Positions 25,625-37,631 of a stretch of 64,000 nt of DNA are shown in pieces (within the stretch, counting starts at the first letter, position 1; every line of letters begins with the position of its first letter). The notes under the pieces were generated by a model. It saw only the letters and a list, made by a program, of their open reading frames with translations. It did not search any database and was not told the origin of the DNA. A program made the position numbers and the translations under genes. Source of the DNA: Candidatus Planktophila lacus (GTDB lineage: Bacteria > Actinomycetota > Actinomycetes > Nanopelagicales > Nanopelagicaceae); assembly GCF_002288325.1 (NCBI RefSeq), contig NZ_CP016780.1, positions 1,240,001 to 1,304,000 on the forward strand, in the 5' to 3' direction.

Positions 25625-26680
25625 TTATCGCGTCCTGTAGTTACCTTCCAAAGCAGCGGCACCGGGGCCGTTTTGAGCGTGAATTGAGCCTGCCACCCAG
25701 GCTTTCATGCCCCGGGCGGCCAGTGAACGGATGGTCAGGTCGGCGATCTTTGGATCGACGATGGCGACCATACCGATGCCAGCGTTCCAGGTGCGTTCGA
25801 GATCGGGCTGTGGAACTTCGGCGATTTTTGCCATGAAATCCATTTCGGCAGGAAGTGCCCAAGTACTGCGGTCGTACTTTGCAATCAAACCATCTGGAAT
25901 AACGCGCGCAGTGTTATCGGCTAAGCCGCCGCCGGTAATGTGAGAAAAAGTGCGAAGGTTTTCTTGCTGCGCTTTGATCAACGCTAAACAATCAAGGGTG
26001 TAAATCTCGGTTGGCGTAAGAAGTATTTCACCAAGCGATTTTGTTAAACCTTCATAAGTTTTATTGAGATCCAGTTTCTGTGTGGCCAGGATATGGCGCA
26101 CAAGTGAATATCCATTGGCATGGAAACCACTTGCTGGCATCGCAATGATTGCATCTCCTGCTTTAACACGATGTGAACCGAGTTGCTTATCGGCATCAAC
26201 TACGCCAGTTGCAGCGCCAGCGATATCAAATTCATCTTCTTTAAGTAGACCTGGGTGTTCGGCAGTTTCGCCACCGATCAACGCGGTATTGGCTTTAATA
26301 CAACCGCGTGCAATTCCGCCAACAATTTCAGCGATGCGTTCCGGGATCACTTTGCCAACTGCAATGTAATCAGTCATGAAGAGTGGTTCTGCACCACAAA
26401 CAACTAGATCATCGACAACCATCGCAACTAGATCTTCGCCGATGGTGTCGTACTTACCCATCAATCGGGCAATCTCAGTCTTAGTTCCGACGCCATCAGT
26501 TGAAGTTGCAAGAAGTGGTTTCTTGTAGCTCTTTAGCGCGCTGGCATCGAATAAACCAGCGAATCCCCCAATGCCACCTTGCACTTCTGCACGAGTCGCT
26601 TTAGCGATTGAAGCTTTCATCAATTCAACGGCGCGATCTCCAGCATCGATATCGACGCCTGAATCTTTATATGTGCTCAT
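25625..26680 (-). CDS. purM: Phosphoribosylformylglycinamidine cyclo-ligase (AIR synthetase)
   Basis: Fifth step of purine synthesis: closes FGAM to AIR using ATP. The 351 residues show YKDSGVDIDAGDRAVELMK at the N-terminus, the STDGVGTKTEIA ATP-site loop, the ALIGGETAEHPG motif and GGGLADNTARVIP. It belongs to the same ATP-binding superfamily as PurL. It overlaps the end of purF by 14 bp, the longest same-strand overlap in the purine operon, which implies coupled translation. Confidence 0.97.
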   Translation of the reverse strand: MSTYKDSGVDIDAGDRAVELMKASIAKATRAEVQGGIGGFAGLFDASALKSYKKPLLATSTDGVGTKTEIARLMGKYDTIGEDLVAMVVDDLVVCGAEPLFMTDYIAVGKVIPERIAEIVGGIARGCIKANTALIGGETAEHPGLLKEDEFDIAGAATGVVDADKQLGSHRVKAGDAIIAMPASGFHANGYSLVRHILATQKLDLNKTYEGLTKSLGEILLTPTEIYTLDCLALIKAQQENLRTFSHITGGGLADNTARVIPDGLIAKYDRSTWALPAEMDFMAKIAEVPQPDLERTWNAGIGMVAIVDPKIADLTIRSLAARGMKAWVAGSIHAQNGPGAAALEGNYRTR

Positions 26681-28154
26681 GGTTTTTCACCACCTCTGTA
26701 ACTTCAAGACGCATCTTTCCTTCGGACATATCGGCAGGTACTGCGATCGGGTATTTGCCGGTAAAACATGCGGTGCAGAGCTTGTTTTCATCGATCGTTG
26801 TAGCGGCAATCAGTCCTTCCATCGACACATAACTAAGTGAATCTGAGCCGATCGAGCGGCGGATCTCTTCGATTTCTAGGCCGCTTGCAATTAATTCGGC
26901 ACGGGATGCAAAGTCGATTCCGTAATAACAAGGCCATTCAACTGGCGGGCTAGAGATGCGCACGTGAATTTCGAGAGCACCCGCTTCACGCAGCATCCGC
27001 ACAATTGCGCGTTGGGTGTTTCCGCGAACAATCGAATCATCAACAACGACAATACGTTTGCCCTCAATTATTTCGCGAAGTGGATTCAACTTAAGGCGAA
27101 TACCAAGTTGGCGAATGGTTTGTGATGGCTGAATAAAGGTGCGACCAACATATGAGTTCTTAACTAAGCCAAGGCCATATGGAATTCCTGATTGTTGCGC
27201 GTAACCAATCGCAGCTGGCGTTCCGGATTCAGGAACTGGAATAACTAAATCTGCTTCAACTGGCGCTTCGATTGCTAAGCGCTTTCCGATCTTCACGCGA
27301 GTTGCATGAACGCCTTGGCCCGCAATTGAAGTATCTGGGCGTGCTAAATAAACATATTCAAAGATGCAGCCTTTGGGATCTGGTGTTGCCCACATCTGCG
27401 AGCGAATTCCATCTTCGTTAATTGCTAAGAACTCACCTGGTTCAACTTCGCGAACAAACGCTGCGCCAACAATATCTAGCGCTGCGGTTTCAGAGGCAAC
27501 AACCCAGCCGCGTTCGAGTTTTCCGATTACGAGTGGGCGAACGCCATGACGATCGCGTGCGGCGTATAAAGTTTTTTCATCCATAAAGACAAGCGAGAAA
27601 GCGCCTTCTAGCTTTGGCAGCACAGCAATTGCACTTGCTTCAACGTTCTTCTCATCCTGCAAACCAATCAACGCAGTCATGATCTCGGTATCAGTTGTGG
27701 CACCGCGTCCGGTTTTGGCGTTCTCGCCTTCGAGCTTCTGCACCATTTCGGCGAGATCGCCAGTGTTGGTGAGATTGCCGTTGTGGGCTAACGCCAAAGT
27801 GCCGTATTTAGTGGGTCTTAGCGTTGGTTGAGCGTTAACCCAAGTGCTTGATCCGGTGGTGCTATAACGACAGTGGCCAATTGCCAGATCGCCAGTAAGT
27901 GATGCCAAATCTGTTTCAGTAAAGACCTGCGATACCAGACCCATATCTTTGTAAATCAAAATGCGTTCGCCATCAGATGCTGCGATACCTGCAGATTCTT
28001 GTCCGCGATGTTGCAAGGCATAAAGTCCGTAGAAAGTTAACTTGGCAACTTCTTCGCTAGGTGCCCAAACGCCAAATACTCCGCAAGCATCTTGTGGAGC
28101 TTTATCGTCATCTAAAACGTTGTGATTGAGCAGACCATCAGGGCGACGTGTCAC
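26667..28154 (-). CDS. purF: Amidophosphoribosyltransferase
   Basis: Committed step of purine synthesis: PRPP + Gln to phosphoribosylamine. The N-terminal propeptide ends before Cys24 (QDACGVFGVW), the nucleophile of the Ntn glutaminase domain; the PRTase domain has the PRPP loop IVVVDDSIVRGNT. The residues around CYYGIDFASRAEL and the C-terminal ENKLCTACFTGKYP carry cysteines expected for the 4Fe-4S, Bacillus-type enzyme. GTG 28154 overlaps the stop of the SCP-like gene as GTGA. 495 residues is normal length. Confidence 0.97.
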   Translation of the reverse strand: MTRRPDGLLNHNVLDDDKAPQDACGVFGVWAPSEEVAKLTFYGLYALQHRGQESAGIAASDGERILIYKDMGLVSQVFTETDLASLTGDLAIGHCRYSTTGSSTWVNAQPTLRPTKYGTLALAHNGNLTNTGDLAEMVQKLEGENAKTGRGATTDTEIMTALIGLQDEKNVEASAIAVLPKLEGAFSLVFMDEKTLYAARDRHGVRPLVIGKLERGWVVASETAALDIVGAAFVREVEPGEFLAINEDGIRSQMWATPDPKGCIFEYVYLARPDTSIAGQGVHATRVKIGKRLAIEAPVEADLVIPVPESGTPAAIGYAQQSGIPYGLGLVKNSYVGRTFIQPSQTIRQLGIRLKLNPLREIIEGKRIVVVDDSIVRGNTQRAIVRMLREAGALEIHVRISSPPVEWPCYYGIDFASRAELIASGLEIEEIRRSIGSDSLSYVSMEGLIAATTIDENKLCTACFTGKYPIAVPADMSEGKMRLEVTEVVKNHEHI

Positions 28155-28447
28155 GACTTCACCTCCAACGGTAATAGTTCAGTTAAATCTGCGCGAACAC
28201 CGGATGCGCTAATCAAACCAGCAGACATGGCATCTGCCCAACTGCGCTCACCGCTTGCTAGTGCCAACCAAGTTTCGGCGTTCATCTCGATCACATTAGG
28301 TGGCGTGCCACGTGTATGAGTTGGACCGTCTCCGCACTGCACCGCGGCATACGGCGGAATACGAACTTCGATTGCGCGACCCGGAGCGCGTTCGGTTAAG
28401 AGCGCCAGGCTTGCTTTAACCGCTTCGAGAATTTTAGGATCGCGCAT
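28151..28447 (-). CDS. SCP-like (sterol carrier family) small protein
   Basis: 98-residue protein of the bacterial sterol-carrier-like family (SCP_3 type) that sits between purL and purF in many actinobacteria. Visible features are the AIEVRIPPYAAVQCGDGPTHTRGTPPNVIEM segment and the hydrophobic ETWLALASGERSWADAMSAG helix, as in SCP2-fold proteins. Its role in or near purine synthesis is not known; no ligand has been established as far as I know. It starts three bases after purL and overlaps purF by 4 bp. Confidence 0.82.
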   Translation of the reverse strand: MRDPKILEAVKASLALLTERAPGRAIEVRIPPYAAVQCGDGPTHTRGTPPNVIEMNAETWLALASGERSWADAMSAGLISASGVRADLTELLPLEVKS

Positions 28448-28450
28448 CTT

Positions 28451-30682
28451 TTATCCAAACAACTTTGGGAAAGTTTCAGTGTGTGCCTTACGGAGTTCAG
28501 CAAGAGAAATCTTGGCGTTATTTATCTCCAACGCATCTCCCCCGGTTGATCCGATCTTGGTAATCGCAATTGAGTGCTCACTTGCAAGTACGGTAAGTGA
28601 CGAAGCCTGGCTTGGATCAACTGCAACAACAACACGACCTGGAGTCTCACTGATTAGTGCAACGCCGACGTTTTCCAAAGTTACCTTTGCACCTACGTTA
28701 TGGCGCAAGACCATTTCAGTAAGCGTTGCTGATAAACCACCTTGGCTTAAATCATGTGCGGCGGCGAAGATCTTCTCGGTACGCCCAGCAACCAGCACCT
28801 CAATAAGGCGCATTTCACGCTGTAAATCAGCGATTGGCGCAGATCCTCCGTGCTGCCCATGGATGTTTGCCCATTCGCTGCCGGCGATATCTGCGTTGGT
28901 TTCACCAAGTAGATAAAGATCAAGCCCTGCTTTATCAAAACTCATTGGTGTGCGGGTGCGCACATCATCAATAACGCCAAGCACGCCAATCACCGGCGTA
29001 GGCAAGATAGCAACTGCACCAGTTTGGTTATAGAAAGAAACGTTTCCACCTGTTACAGGCAGCCCCATCTCTAAACATCCATCAGCTAATCCGCGAACAG
29101 ATTCAGCGAATTGCCACATCACACCTGGATCTTCTGGAGAGCCAAAGTTAAGGCAGTTAGTAACCGCAAGTGGCTTAGCGCCAGCAGTTGCAATATTGCG
29201 CGCAGCTTCGGCAAGTGCCAACTTCGCACCTTCGTAAGGATTTAGGTAAGACCAGTTTGCGTTGGCATCTGTAGCAACCGCAACACCAAGATGTGTCTTC
29301 TCATCAATGCGTACCATTCCAGAATCATCAGGTTGAGATTGAATAGTGTTTCCCTGAACATAGCGATCGTATTGTGATGTCACCCAAGATTTATCTGCCA
29401 AGTTTGGCGTTGCAGCCAGCTTCAAAACTGCTGCTTTGATTTCATCTGCACTGCTTGGAAGTGCCACATCAATAATTTCTGCGTTAACGCGATCGATGTA
29501 ATCAGGCTTGGCAAGGGGGCGGTTATAAACCGGTCCATCGTGCGCCACTGTGCGAGGTGGAACATCAACGATTAAATCGCCATGCCAGGTAATTTCTAGG
29601 CGATCTCCATCAGTAACTTCACCAATAACAGTGACTGTGACATCCCATTTCTTGCAGATTTCCAGGAAGCGCGCGATGTGCTTTGGCTCGACAATTGCGC
29701 ACATGCGTTCTTGTGATTCAGACATCAAGATTTCTTCAGGTGAAAGCGTGGCATCGCGCAACGGAACGCGATCGAGTTCGACCTTCATGCCACCGCTGCC
29801 GCCTGAGGCGAGCTCGCTGGTGGCGCAAGATAAGCCTGCCCCGCCAAGGTCTTGGATGCCTACAACTAAATCTTCGGCGAAAATTTCTAGCGAACATTCA
29901 ATTAAAACTTTTTCTACAAATGGATCGCCAACTTGAACCGCTGGACGCTTTGCAGGACCGGTTGATTCAAATGTTTCCGATGCAAGGACGGATACGCCAC
30001 CGATTCCATCGCCACCAGTTTTTGCGCCATATAAAACAACTAGATTTCCGGCACCCGCAGCTTTAGCAAGTTTGATATCGCTATGTTTCATAACGCCAAC
30101 GCAGAGCGCGTTAACAAGTGGGTTACCTAAGTAAGTCTGATCAAAGACAACTTCGCCACCAATATTTGGCAGACCTAAACAGTTTCCATAACCACCAACG
30201 CCAGCGATTACACCTGGCAAGACGCGGCGCGTATCTGGATGATCTGCCGGTCCAAAACGAAGCGGATCCATAACTGCAATTGGGCGCGCACCCATCGTCA
30301 AAATATCGCGAACGATTCCACCGACGCCGGTTGCAGCGCCTTGATACGGCTCAATAAAAGATGGGTGGTTATGTGATTCGATTTTAAAAGTAACGGCATA
30401 TCCCTGGCCAACATCGACAACGCCCGCATTTTCACCGATACCAACTAGCAACGCATCGGTCTTAACTGCCTTGTCACCAAATTGCTTTAAGTGAACTTTC
30501 GATGATTTATAAGAACAGTGCTCAGACCACATAACTGAATACATCGCGAGCTCAGAAGATGTTGGACGACGTCCCAAAATCTCTTTGATGCGTGCGTATT
30601 CATCGGGCTTTAAACCGAGTTCGGCAAAAGGTTGTGATGTTCCAGGGTTTGCAGTTGCAATCGCGACGGTATCGAGAGCCAT
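28451..30682 (-). CDS. purL: Phosphoribosylformylglycinamidine synthase, large subunit
   Basis: Converts FGAR to FGAM with ammonia from PurQ. At 743 residues it is the small-PurL form that needs separate PurS and PurQ, both of which are encoded just upstream. Typical blocks: [18 protein letters not shown] (active-site His), [48 protein letters not shown] and [13 protein letters not shown]. It directly abuts purQ (stop 30683, start 30682). Confidence 0.98.
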   Translation of the reverse strand: MALDTVAIATANPGTSQPFAELGLKPDEYARIKEILGRRPTSSELAMYSVMWSEHCSYKSSKVHLKQFGDKAVKTDALLVGIGENAGVVDVGQGYAVTFKIESHNHPSFIEPYQGAATGVGGIVRDILTMGARPIAVMDPLRFGPADHPDTRRVLPGVIAGVGGYGNCLGLPNIGGEVVFDQTYLGNPLVNALCVGVMKHSDIKLAKAAGAGNLVVLYGAKTGGDGIGGVSVLASETFESTGPAKRPAVQVGDPFVEKVLIECSLEIFAEDLVVGIQDLGGAGLSCATSELASGGSGGMKVELDRVPLRDATLSPEEILMSESQERMCAIVEPKHIARFLEICKKWDVTVTVIGEVTDGDRLEITWHGDLIVDVPPRTVAHDGPVYNRPLAKPDYIDRVNAEIIDVALPSSADEIKAAVLKLAATPNLADKSWVTSQYDRYVQGNTIQSQPDDSGMVRIDEKTHLGVAVATDANANWSYLNPYEGAKLALAEAARNIATAGAKPLAVTNCLNFGSPEDPGVMWQFAESVRGLADGCLEMGLPVTGGNVSFYNQTGAVAILPTPVIGVLGVIDDVRTRTPMSFDKAGLDLYLLGETNADIAGSEWANIHGQHGGSAPIADLQREMRLIEVLVAGRTEKIFAAAHDLSQGGLSATLTEMVLRHNVGAKVTLENVGVALISETPGRVVVAVDPSQASSLTVLASEHSIAITKIGSTGGDALEINNAKISLAELRKAHTETFPKLFG

Positions 30683-31351
30683 TTACTTCACCATCGCGCT
30701 TAGTACTGAGGTAAAGAAGCCAAGACCATCTGCGGTTGGGCCGGTTAACGTGTCTATCGCGTGTTCTGGGTGTGGCATTAGGCCAACCACGTTGCCGCGT
30801 TCATTAGTAATCCCGGCGATTTTATTGCGTGAACCATTGGGATTTTCACCTACATAGCGCGCAATGATGCGGCCTTCGCCTTCAAGTTTGGCCAGCGTTG
30901 CATCATCACATTGGAAGGAGCCTTCACCGTTTTTTAGCGGGATCACAATCTCTTGCCCAACTTGGTAAGAAGATGTCCAAGCAGTGGTGTTATTTGTGAT
31001 CTCTAACTTCTGATCACGACATAAGAAGTGAAGCTCGTGGTTGCGAGTCAACGCACCTGGAAGCAAATGCGCTTCGCATAAGACTTGGAAACCATTACAG
31101 ATTCCAAGTAGCGGCATACCGCCATTTGCAGCATCAATGATTTTTTCCATCACTGGCGCAAAACGTGAGATTGCACCACAGCGCAGGTAATCACCATAAG
31201 AAAATCCGCCGGGCAAGATGACCGCATCTACACCTTTGAGATCAGCATCTCCGTGCCAGAGCGAAACCGCAGTTGTGCCAGCATGTGTTGCCGCGCGCGC
31301 AGCATCGCGATCATCTAGCGTGCCAGGAAAAGTTACAACGCCAACTTTCAT
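30683..31351 (-). CDS. purQ: Phosphoribosylformylglycinamidine synthase, glutaminase subunit
   Basis: Class I glutamine amidotransferase of 222 residues that passes ammonia to PurL. The nucleophile Cys is in [12 protein letters not shown] and the His-Glu pair in LMPHPEHAI; the N-terminal strand [16 protein letters not shown] and the oxyanion region [13 protein letters not shown] are also clear. purS ends one base before it and purL begins one base after it: the three genes are packed with no spacer. Confidence 0.97.
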   Translation of the reverse strand: MKVGVVTFPGTLDDRDAARAATHAGTTAVSLWHGDADLKGVDAVILPGGFSYGDYLRCGAISRFAPVMEKIIDAANGGMPLLGICNGFQVLCEAHLLPGALTRNHELHFLCRDQKLEITNNTTAWTSSYQVGQEIVIPLKNGEGSFQCDDATLAKLEGEGRIIARYVGENPNGSRNKIAGITNERGNVVGLMPHPEHAIDTLTGPTADGLGFFTSVLSAMVK

Positions 31352-31597
31352 TTACTTCTCAACTCTTACCGTGAAAGTTTCGATAACTGGGTTTGCAAGG
31401 AGTGTTTCAGCGGCTTTTTCAACTTCAGCAAGCTGCGCAGGTGTTGGTTCGCCATCTACTTCAATCTCAAAGCGCTTTCCTTGGCGCACGCTCTTGGCAA
31501 AGTTAAATCCCAGACGAGGAAGTGCAGCAGATACGGCCACGCCCTGTGGGTCGAGGATTTCTGGCTTAAGCATTACATCAACCACGATCTTCGCCAT
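31352..31597 (-). CDS. purS: Phosphoribosylformylglycinamidine synthase, PurS subunit
   Basis: 81-residue small subunit that bridges PurQ and PurL. The protein shows the family's start VDVMLKPEILDPQGVAVSAALPRLGF and the ending NPVIETFTVRVEK. It follows purC by 24 bp, with a GGAG site in the spacer, and abuts purQ. Confidence 0.95.
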   Translation of the reverse strand: MAKIVVDVMLKPEILDPQGVAVSAALPRLGFNFAKSVRQGKRFEIEVDGEPTPAQLAEVEKAAETLLANPVIETFTVRVEK

Positions 31598-31621
31598 CTT
31601 TATCTCCTTTTGGAACTTGGA

Positions 31622-32503
31622 TTAGAACTTGCTGCCGGTAATACGGAAATACGCTTCTTCATATCGCGCAGCAGTTTTCTCGACGATTTCTGCCGGCAAT
31701 TCTGGTGGTGGGCTCTTCTTATCCCAGCCGCTTTGAGTAAGGAAATCTCTAACGAATTGTTTATCAAATGAACCCCGTGCGCTACCCGGCTGCCAGGTTG
31801 ATAACTCCCAGAACCTTGATGAATCAGGCGTTAGCGCCTCATCTCCAAGGGTTATTACACCCTTAGCATCGCGGCCGAATTCGAATTTGGTATCAGCCAG
31901 AATGATGCCGCGGCTGCGCGCAAAGTCGGCCGCTGTTTCATAGAGCGAAAGAGTTAAGTTGCGAAGTTCGGCGGCATCATCTGCACCAACAATCTGTGCC
32001 GCTTGGTCGAAGTCAATATTTATATCGTGATCGCCGATTTCTGCCTTCGTTGCGGGCGTGAAAATACTGTTTGGAAGTTCGGATCCATCAACTAGCCCTG
32101 CCGGCAGCGCGTTTCCGCAAACCGCTTGGTTGGATTTGTATTCAGCCAAGCCACTTCCAGTTAGATAACCTCGCGCTACACATTCAATCTCAAACATATC
32201 TAGTGGCTTAACAATTACTGCGCGGTCTGCAACTTGATCTGGAACATCATCTCTGATGATGTGGTTTGGGACAATATCTTCAAGGAGTTCAAACCAAAAG
32301 AGCGAAAGTTGAGTAAGGATCGCGCCTTTATTTGGAATTGTGGTCGGCAATACCCAATCGAATGCCGAGATGCGATCAGATGCAACTAATAAAATTTCAT
32401 CGGAGTCGTTCTTATATAGATCGCGTACTTTTCCTGTGCGTAGGTGTTGCCAACCGTTGATAGTTGGTGCTGGCGGTGCGCCAGCTACGCCGAAGCCGCT
32501 CAC
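31622..32503 (-). CDS. purC: SAICAR synthase
   Basis: Joins aspartate to CAIR. The 293-residue protein has GKVRDLYKNDSDEILLVASDRISAFDWVLP at the N-terminus, VECVARGYLTGSG and the metal/nucleotide motif LADTKFEFGRD, followed by DEALTPDSSRFWELSTWQPG. GTG 32503 overlaps the purB stop as GTGA. The 10-residue Gly/Ala/Pro N-terminus before TINGWQ is a little longer than usual, so a later start is possible. Confidence 0.96.
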   Translation of the reverse strand: MSGFGVAGAPPAPTINGWQHLRTGKVRDLYKNDSDEILLVASDRISAFDWVLPTTIPNKGAILTQLSLFWFELLEDIVPNHIIRDDVPDQVADRAVIVKPLDMFEIECVARGYLTGSGLAEYKSNQAVCGNALPAGLVDGSELPNSIFTPATKAEIGDHDINIDFDQAAQIVGADDAAELRNLTLSLYETAADFARSRGIILADTKFEFGRDAKGVITLGDEALTPDSSRFWELSTWQPGSARGSFDKQFVRDFLTQSGWDKKSPPPELPAEIVEKTAARYEEAYFRITGSKF

Positions 32504-33921
32504 CGGATCGAGTGCGGTTTGTACTGCGCTGCGGCAGGGTGCGCGGATGTAATCGCATCGATGCGATCTACAACTCGAGCAATTTGTTGGCGAGCATCGC
32601 CAGTAAATTCAATTGGTTGGCTAATCAGCGCATCAAGGGCGGCGCGATCAAGCGGTAAGCGCTCATCTGAAGCGAGTGCATCAAGAAGTGTGTTTGCCTT
32701 ACCTGCGCGCATTAACAAAGCCGCTTTTACAGCGTGCTCCTTAATAACTTCATGCGCTACTTCGCGACCAACTCCAGCTTTAACTGAAGCCATCAAGATC
32801 TTGGTTGTCGCTAAGAAAGGTAGGTAACGATCGAGTTCGGCAGCGATTACTGCAGGGAAAGCGCCGAATTCGCTAAGAACAGTGAGCGTTGTTTCAAGCA
32901 AACCATCGATGGCGTAGAACGCATCTGGCAAGGCAACGCGACGAACCACGCTGCAAGAGACATCGCCTTCGTTCCATTGATCGCCGGCAAGTTCTGAAAC
33001 CATCGATGCATATCCGCGCAAGATCACGCTTAAGCCATTGATACGTTCGCAAGAGCGCGTGTTCATCTTGTGCGGCATCGCAGATGAACCAACTTGTCCG
33101 GCTTTAAATCCTTCAGTGACAAGTTCGGCACCAGCCATCAAGCGGATTGAAGTCGCAAGCGAAGATGGACTAGCAGCGAGTTGTACAAGAGTTGTCACAA
33201 CATCGTAATCAAAAGAACGTGGATAGATCTGACCGGTTGAATCAAGTACGCGATTGAAACCAAGTTCGTTAGCGATCTCTAGTTCCAGGCTGTGATGCGC
33301 TTTCGATGAACCAAGCAGGTCAATTGAATCTTGTGAAGTTCCAACTGGGCCCTTGATACCGCGCATTGGATAGCGATCTTGCAGTGATGCTAAACGTTCG
33401 TAAGCAAAGAGCAGCTCTTCAGCAGCAGATGCAAAACGCTTTCCGAGCGTTGTGATCTGCGCTGGCACATTGTGAGAACGGCCGGCAATTGCCTGATCGG
33501 AATACTGTGCTGCCTTATCGGCTAGTTGTGCAAGAACTGCAACAACTTTGTCATGGACAATCGCTAAACCGTTTTTGATTTGGAGTGCTTCGATATTTTC
33601 AGTTAAGTCACGGCTGGTCATACCGGCGTGAATTGCTTCGTGGCCAGCTAGTGCGTTGAACTCTTCGATGCGCGCTTTCACATCGTGACGAGTCTGCTTT
33701 TCGCGAGCATCGATAGAAGCCAAATCAACTTTATTGATTACCTTTTCGTAATCGGCGATGACTGCATCTGAAATTGCATGGCCAAGTTTGTTTTGCACAC
33801 GGGCCACAGCAAGCCATAAACGGCGCTCGGCGATGATCTTCTCTTCAGGTGCGAAGATGGCGCGCATTGCAGTTGATGCATAACGATCAGCAAGGACGCT
33901 CACTGGCTTATTCTCCCCCAT
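32500..33921 (-). CDS. purB: Adenylosuccinate lyase
   Basis: Lyase used twice in purine synthesis: SAICAR to AICAR and adenylosuccinate to AMP. The fumarase/aspartase-superfamily signature is GSSAMPHKMNTRSCERI, with TSRDLTENIEALQ earlier as a catalytic-His-region motif. The 473 residues have the all-helical character of the family. The gene abuts purD (stop 33922) and overlaps purC by 4 bp. Confidence 0.96.
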   Translation of the reverse strand: MGENKPVSVLADRYASTAMRAIFAPEEKIIAERRLWLAVARVQNKLGHAISDAVIADYEKVINKVDLASIDAREKQTRHDVKARIEEFNALAGHEAIHAGMTSRDLTENIEALQIKNGLAIVHDKVVAVLAQLADKAAQYSDQAIAGRSHNVPAQITTLGKRFASAAEELLFAYERLASLQDRYPMRGIKGPVGTSQDSIDLLGSSKAHHSLELEIANELGFNRVLDSTGQIYPRSFDYDVVTTLVQLAASPSSLATSIRLMAGAELVTEGFKAGQVGSSAMPHKMNTRSCERINGLSVILRGYASMVSELAGDQWNEGDVSCSVVRRVALPDAFYAIDGLLETTLTVLSEFGAFPAVIAAELDRYLPFLATTKILMASVKAGVGREVAHEVIKEHAVKAALLMRAGKANTLLDALASDERLPLDRAALDALISQPIEFTGDARQQIARVVDRIDAITSAHPAAAQYKPHSIR

Positions 33922-35166
33922 TTAATTGCCCTTCTCGGCGACCGACGCATTGAAAGCGATATCGCTGCGATAGAAAGAGCCTTCAAGTTCAATCTGTGAG
34001 ATTGCGCGGTATGCGCGATCGCGGGCCTCAGTTAAATCCGTGCCCAAACCAGTCACTGTTAAAACGCGACCTCCACTAGAAACTAAGCCAACGCCGTTAA
34101 GTGAAGTACCAGCATGAAAAATCTGCGTCTTTGAAATTGCTGGAATATTTGTAATTGCGCCCTTGGTCTTTGGTGATTCGGGATATCCCTGCGCTGCAAG
34201 CACAACTGTTACCGCGCTTTCATCGCGCCAAGAAAGTGCAACATCATCAAGTGAATCAGTCGCTGCTTTGTATAACAATTGTGCAAGCGGTGTTGCAAGT
34301 CGTGGAATCAAAACTTGAGTTTCGGGATCTCCAAAGCGCGCATTGAATTCGATAACTCGTAACCCGTGATCAGTTAAAGCTAAGCCTGCATAGAGGAGTC
34401 CAACAAATGGTGTACCGCGCGCTGCCATTTCGGCGATTACCGGCGCCAAGACTTTTTCGTAAGTCTCTTCCATGATGTCATCGGGTGCCCAAGGAAGCGG
34501 TGAATACGCGCCCATGCCACCGGTATTTGGACCTTCATCGCGATCGTAGGCGCGCTTGAAATCTTGTGCCGGTTGCATCGGCAGAACATTGCGCCCATCT
34601 GAAATTCCAAATAATGAAATCTCTGGACCATTTAGAAATTCTTCAATTACAACGCGCTTACAAGCAAGGGCATGTTCTAAAGCTTTGGCGCGATCATCTG
34701 TAACGACAACGCCTTTGCCTGCGGCAAGACCATCATCTTTAACAACGTAAGGTGCGCCGAAAGCATCGAGCGCGTTTTCAATCTCTGCTTGAGTTTCGCA
34801 GGTAAAACTGCGCGCTGTTGGAACGCCCGCATCGCGCATGACGCCTTTTGCAAAATTCTTCGATCCTTCGAGTTGTGCAGCCGCTTTTGATGGGCCAAAG
34901 ACAGCCAAACCCGCTGCCCGCAGCTCATCGGCTACGCCATTTACAAGCGGAACTTCCGGGCCAATTACAACTAGATCAACGGCTAATTTCTTAGCGAGTT
35001 CAACGATTGCGCTGTTATCGGTAATTGGAATTGGATGGAGCGTTGCAATTTCTGCGATACCTGGATTTCCAGGTGCGCAATGAAGTTCAGTACAACTCGG
35101 ATCTGCTTGTAACCCTAGTGCGAGTGCGTGTTCACGACCGCCGCTTCCGACTAGGAGGATTTTCAT
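33922..35166 (-). CDS. purD: Phosphoribosylamine-glycine ligase
   Basis: Second step of purine synthesis. ATP-grasp enzyme, 414 residues, with N-terminal ILLVGSGGREHALALGL, the GPEVPLVNGVADELRAAGLAVFGPS segment, the ATP loop VVKDDGLAAGKGVVV and the signature RFGDPETQVLIPRL. It is placed three bases after purA. purE, purK, purN and purH are not in this window. Confidence 0.97.
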   Translation of the reverse strand: MKILLVGSGGREHALALGLQADPSCTELHCAPGNPGIAEIATLHPIPITDNSAIVELAKKLAVDLVVIGPEVPLVNGVADELRAAGLAVFGPSKAAAQLEGSKNFAKGVMRDAGVPTARSFTCETQAEIENALDAFGAPYVVKDDGLAAGKGVVVTDDRAKALEHALACKRVVIEEFLNGPEISLFGISDGRNVLPMQPAQDFKRAYDRDEGPNTGGMGAYSPLPWAPDDIMEETYEKVLAPVIAEMAARGTPFVGLLYAGLALTDHGLRVIEFNARFGDPETQVLIPRLATPLAQLLYKAATDSLDDVALSWRDESAVTVVLAAQGYPESPKTKGAITNIPAISKTQIFHAGTSLNGVGLVSSGGRVLTVTGLGTDLTEARDRAYRAISQIELEGSFYRSDIAFNASVAEKGN

Positions 35167-35169
35167 GGT

Positions 35170-36474
<1,305 letters not shown>

Positions 36475-36495
36475 TTAATGGTTATTAAAGTTTAT

Positions 36496-37530
36496 TTACT
36501 TTTTAAGTGATGTGCCTGTTGAACGAAGATCTTCGCAAGCATGTGCAACGCGAGCTGCCATTCCTGCTTCAGCAGCCTTACCCCACGCACGTGGATCGTA
36601 AGTCTTCTTATTTCCAACTTCGCCATCGATCTTTAGAACGCCGTCGTAGTTCTTGAACATGTGATCAACAACTGGGCGGGTGAATGCGTACTGAGTATCG
36701 GTATCTATATTCATCTTGATTACGCCGTAATCAAGTGAGTCGCGGATCTCTGAGAGAAGTGAACCTGAACCACCGTGGAATACAAGATCCATTGGCTTGC
36801 TACCTGCAGCAAGGCCCTTCTTGGCAACAACTGCATCTTGCAGAGTCTGTAAAATCTTTGGCTGCAAAACAACGTTGCCTGGTTTGTAAACGCCGTGCAC
36901 GTTACCGAATGTTGCAGCAACCATGTAGCGACCGCGTTCTCCGAGGCCAAGAGTTTCGATTGTCATCAACGCATCTTCAGGTGTTGAGTACAACTTTGCA
37001 TCGTGCTTTGCTTCAACGCCATCTTCTTCGCCACCGACAACGCCGATTTCGATTTCAAGGATTGTGCGCGCAGCAACTGACTTTGTTAGAAGTTCATCTG
37101 CGATCTTCATGTTTTCATTCATATCAACTGCTGAGCCATCCCACATATGTGAGTTAAAGAGTGGCGCTTGACCGTTCTTGATGCGCTGTGCGCCAATTTC
37201 AAGAAGCGGACGCATGTAGCCATCTAGTTTTTCTGCTGGGCAGTGATCTGTGTGGATTGCAATATTTACGTTGTAGTTCTTTGCAACAACGTGTGCGAAC
37301 TCAGCGAGCGCAACTGCACCATCGACCATGTTCTTTACTGTTGAGCCAGATGCGTATTCCGCACCGCCCCATGAAAATTGGATGATTCCATCTGATTCGG
37401 CTTCGGCGAAACCACGAAGCGCGGCGATGATGGTTGAAGATGATGAAACGTTAATTGCGGGATATGCGAATGCGCCAGCTTTCGCGCGATCAAGCATCTC
37501 TGCGTAAATTTCAGGGGTTGCAATGGCCAT
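36496..37530 (-). CDS. fba: Class II fructose-bisphosphate aldolase
   Basis: Zinc-dependent glycolytic/gluconeogenic aldolase, 344 residues. The zinc ligand motif is IHTDHCPAEKL with further ligands in EIGVVGGEEDGVE and ATFGNVHGVYKPG; LVFHGGSGSLLSEIRDSL and KMNIDTDTQYA bind phosphate. A GGAG sequence seven bases before the ATG is the likely ribosome-binding site; a GATAAT hexamer lies at 37547-37542. It heads the purine transcript on the minus strand. Confidence 0.96.
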   Translation of the reverse strand: MAIATPEIYAEMLDRAKAGAFAYPAINVSSSSTIIAALRGFAEAESDGIIQFSWGGAEYASGSTVKNMVDGAVALAEFAHVVAKNYNVNIAIHTDHCPAEKLDGYMRPLLEIGAQRIKNGQAPLFNSHMWDGSAVDMNENMKIADELLTKSVAARTILEIEIGVVGGEEDGVEAKHDAKLYSTPEDALMTIETLGLGERGRYMVAATFGNVHGVYKPGNVVLQPKILQTLQDAVVAKKGLAAGSKPMDLVFHGGSGSLLSEIRDSLDYGVIKMNIDTDTQYAFTRPVVDHMFKNYDGVLKIDGEVGNKKTYDPRAWGKAAEAGMAARVAHACEDLRSTGTSLKK

Positions 37531-37631
37531 GATGACTCCAAATTATCTCGGGGCGTAATCCCTGACCGAGCGCTTCATTGGGCCGCATTCAGGCTTACGC
37601 CTAATCCAACCACCTCTGCGGGCGGATGAAA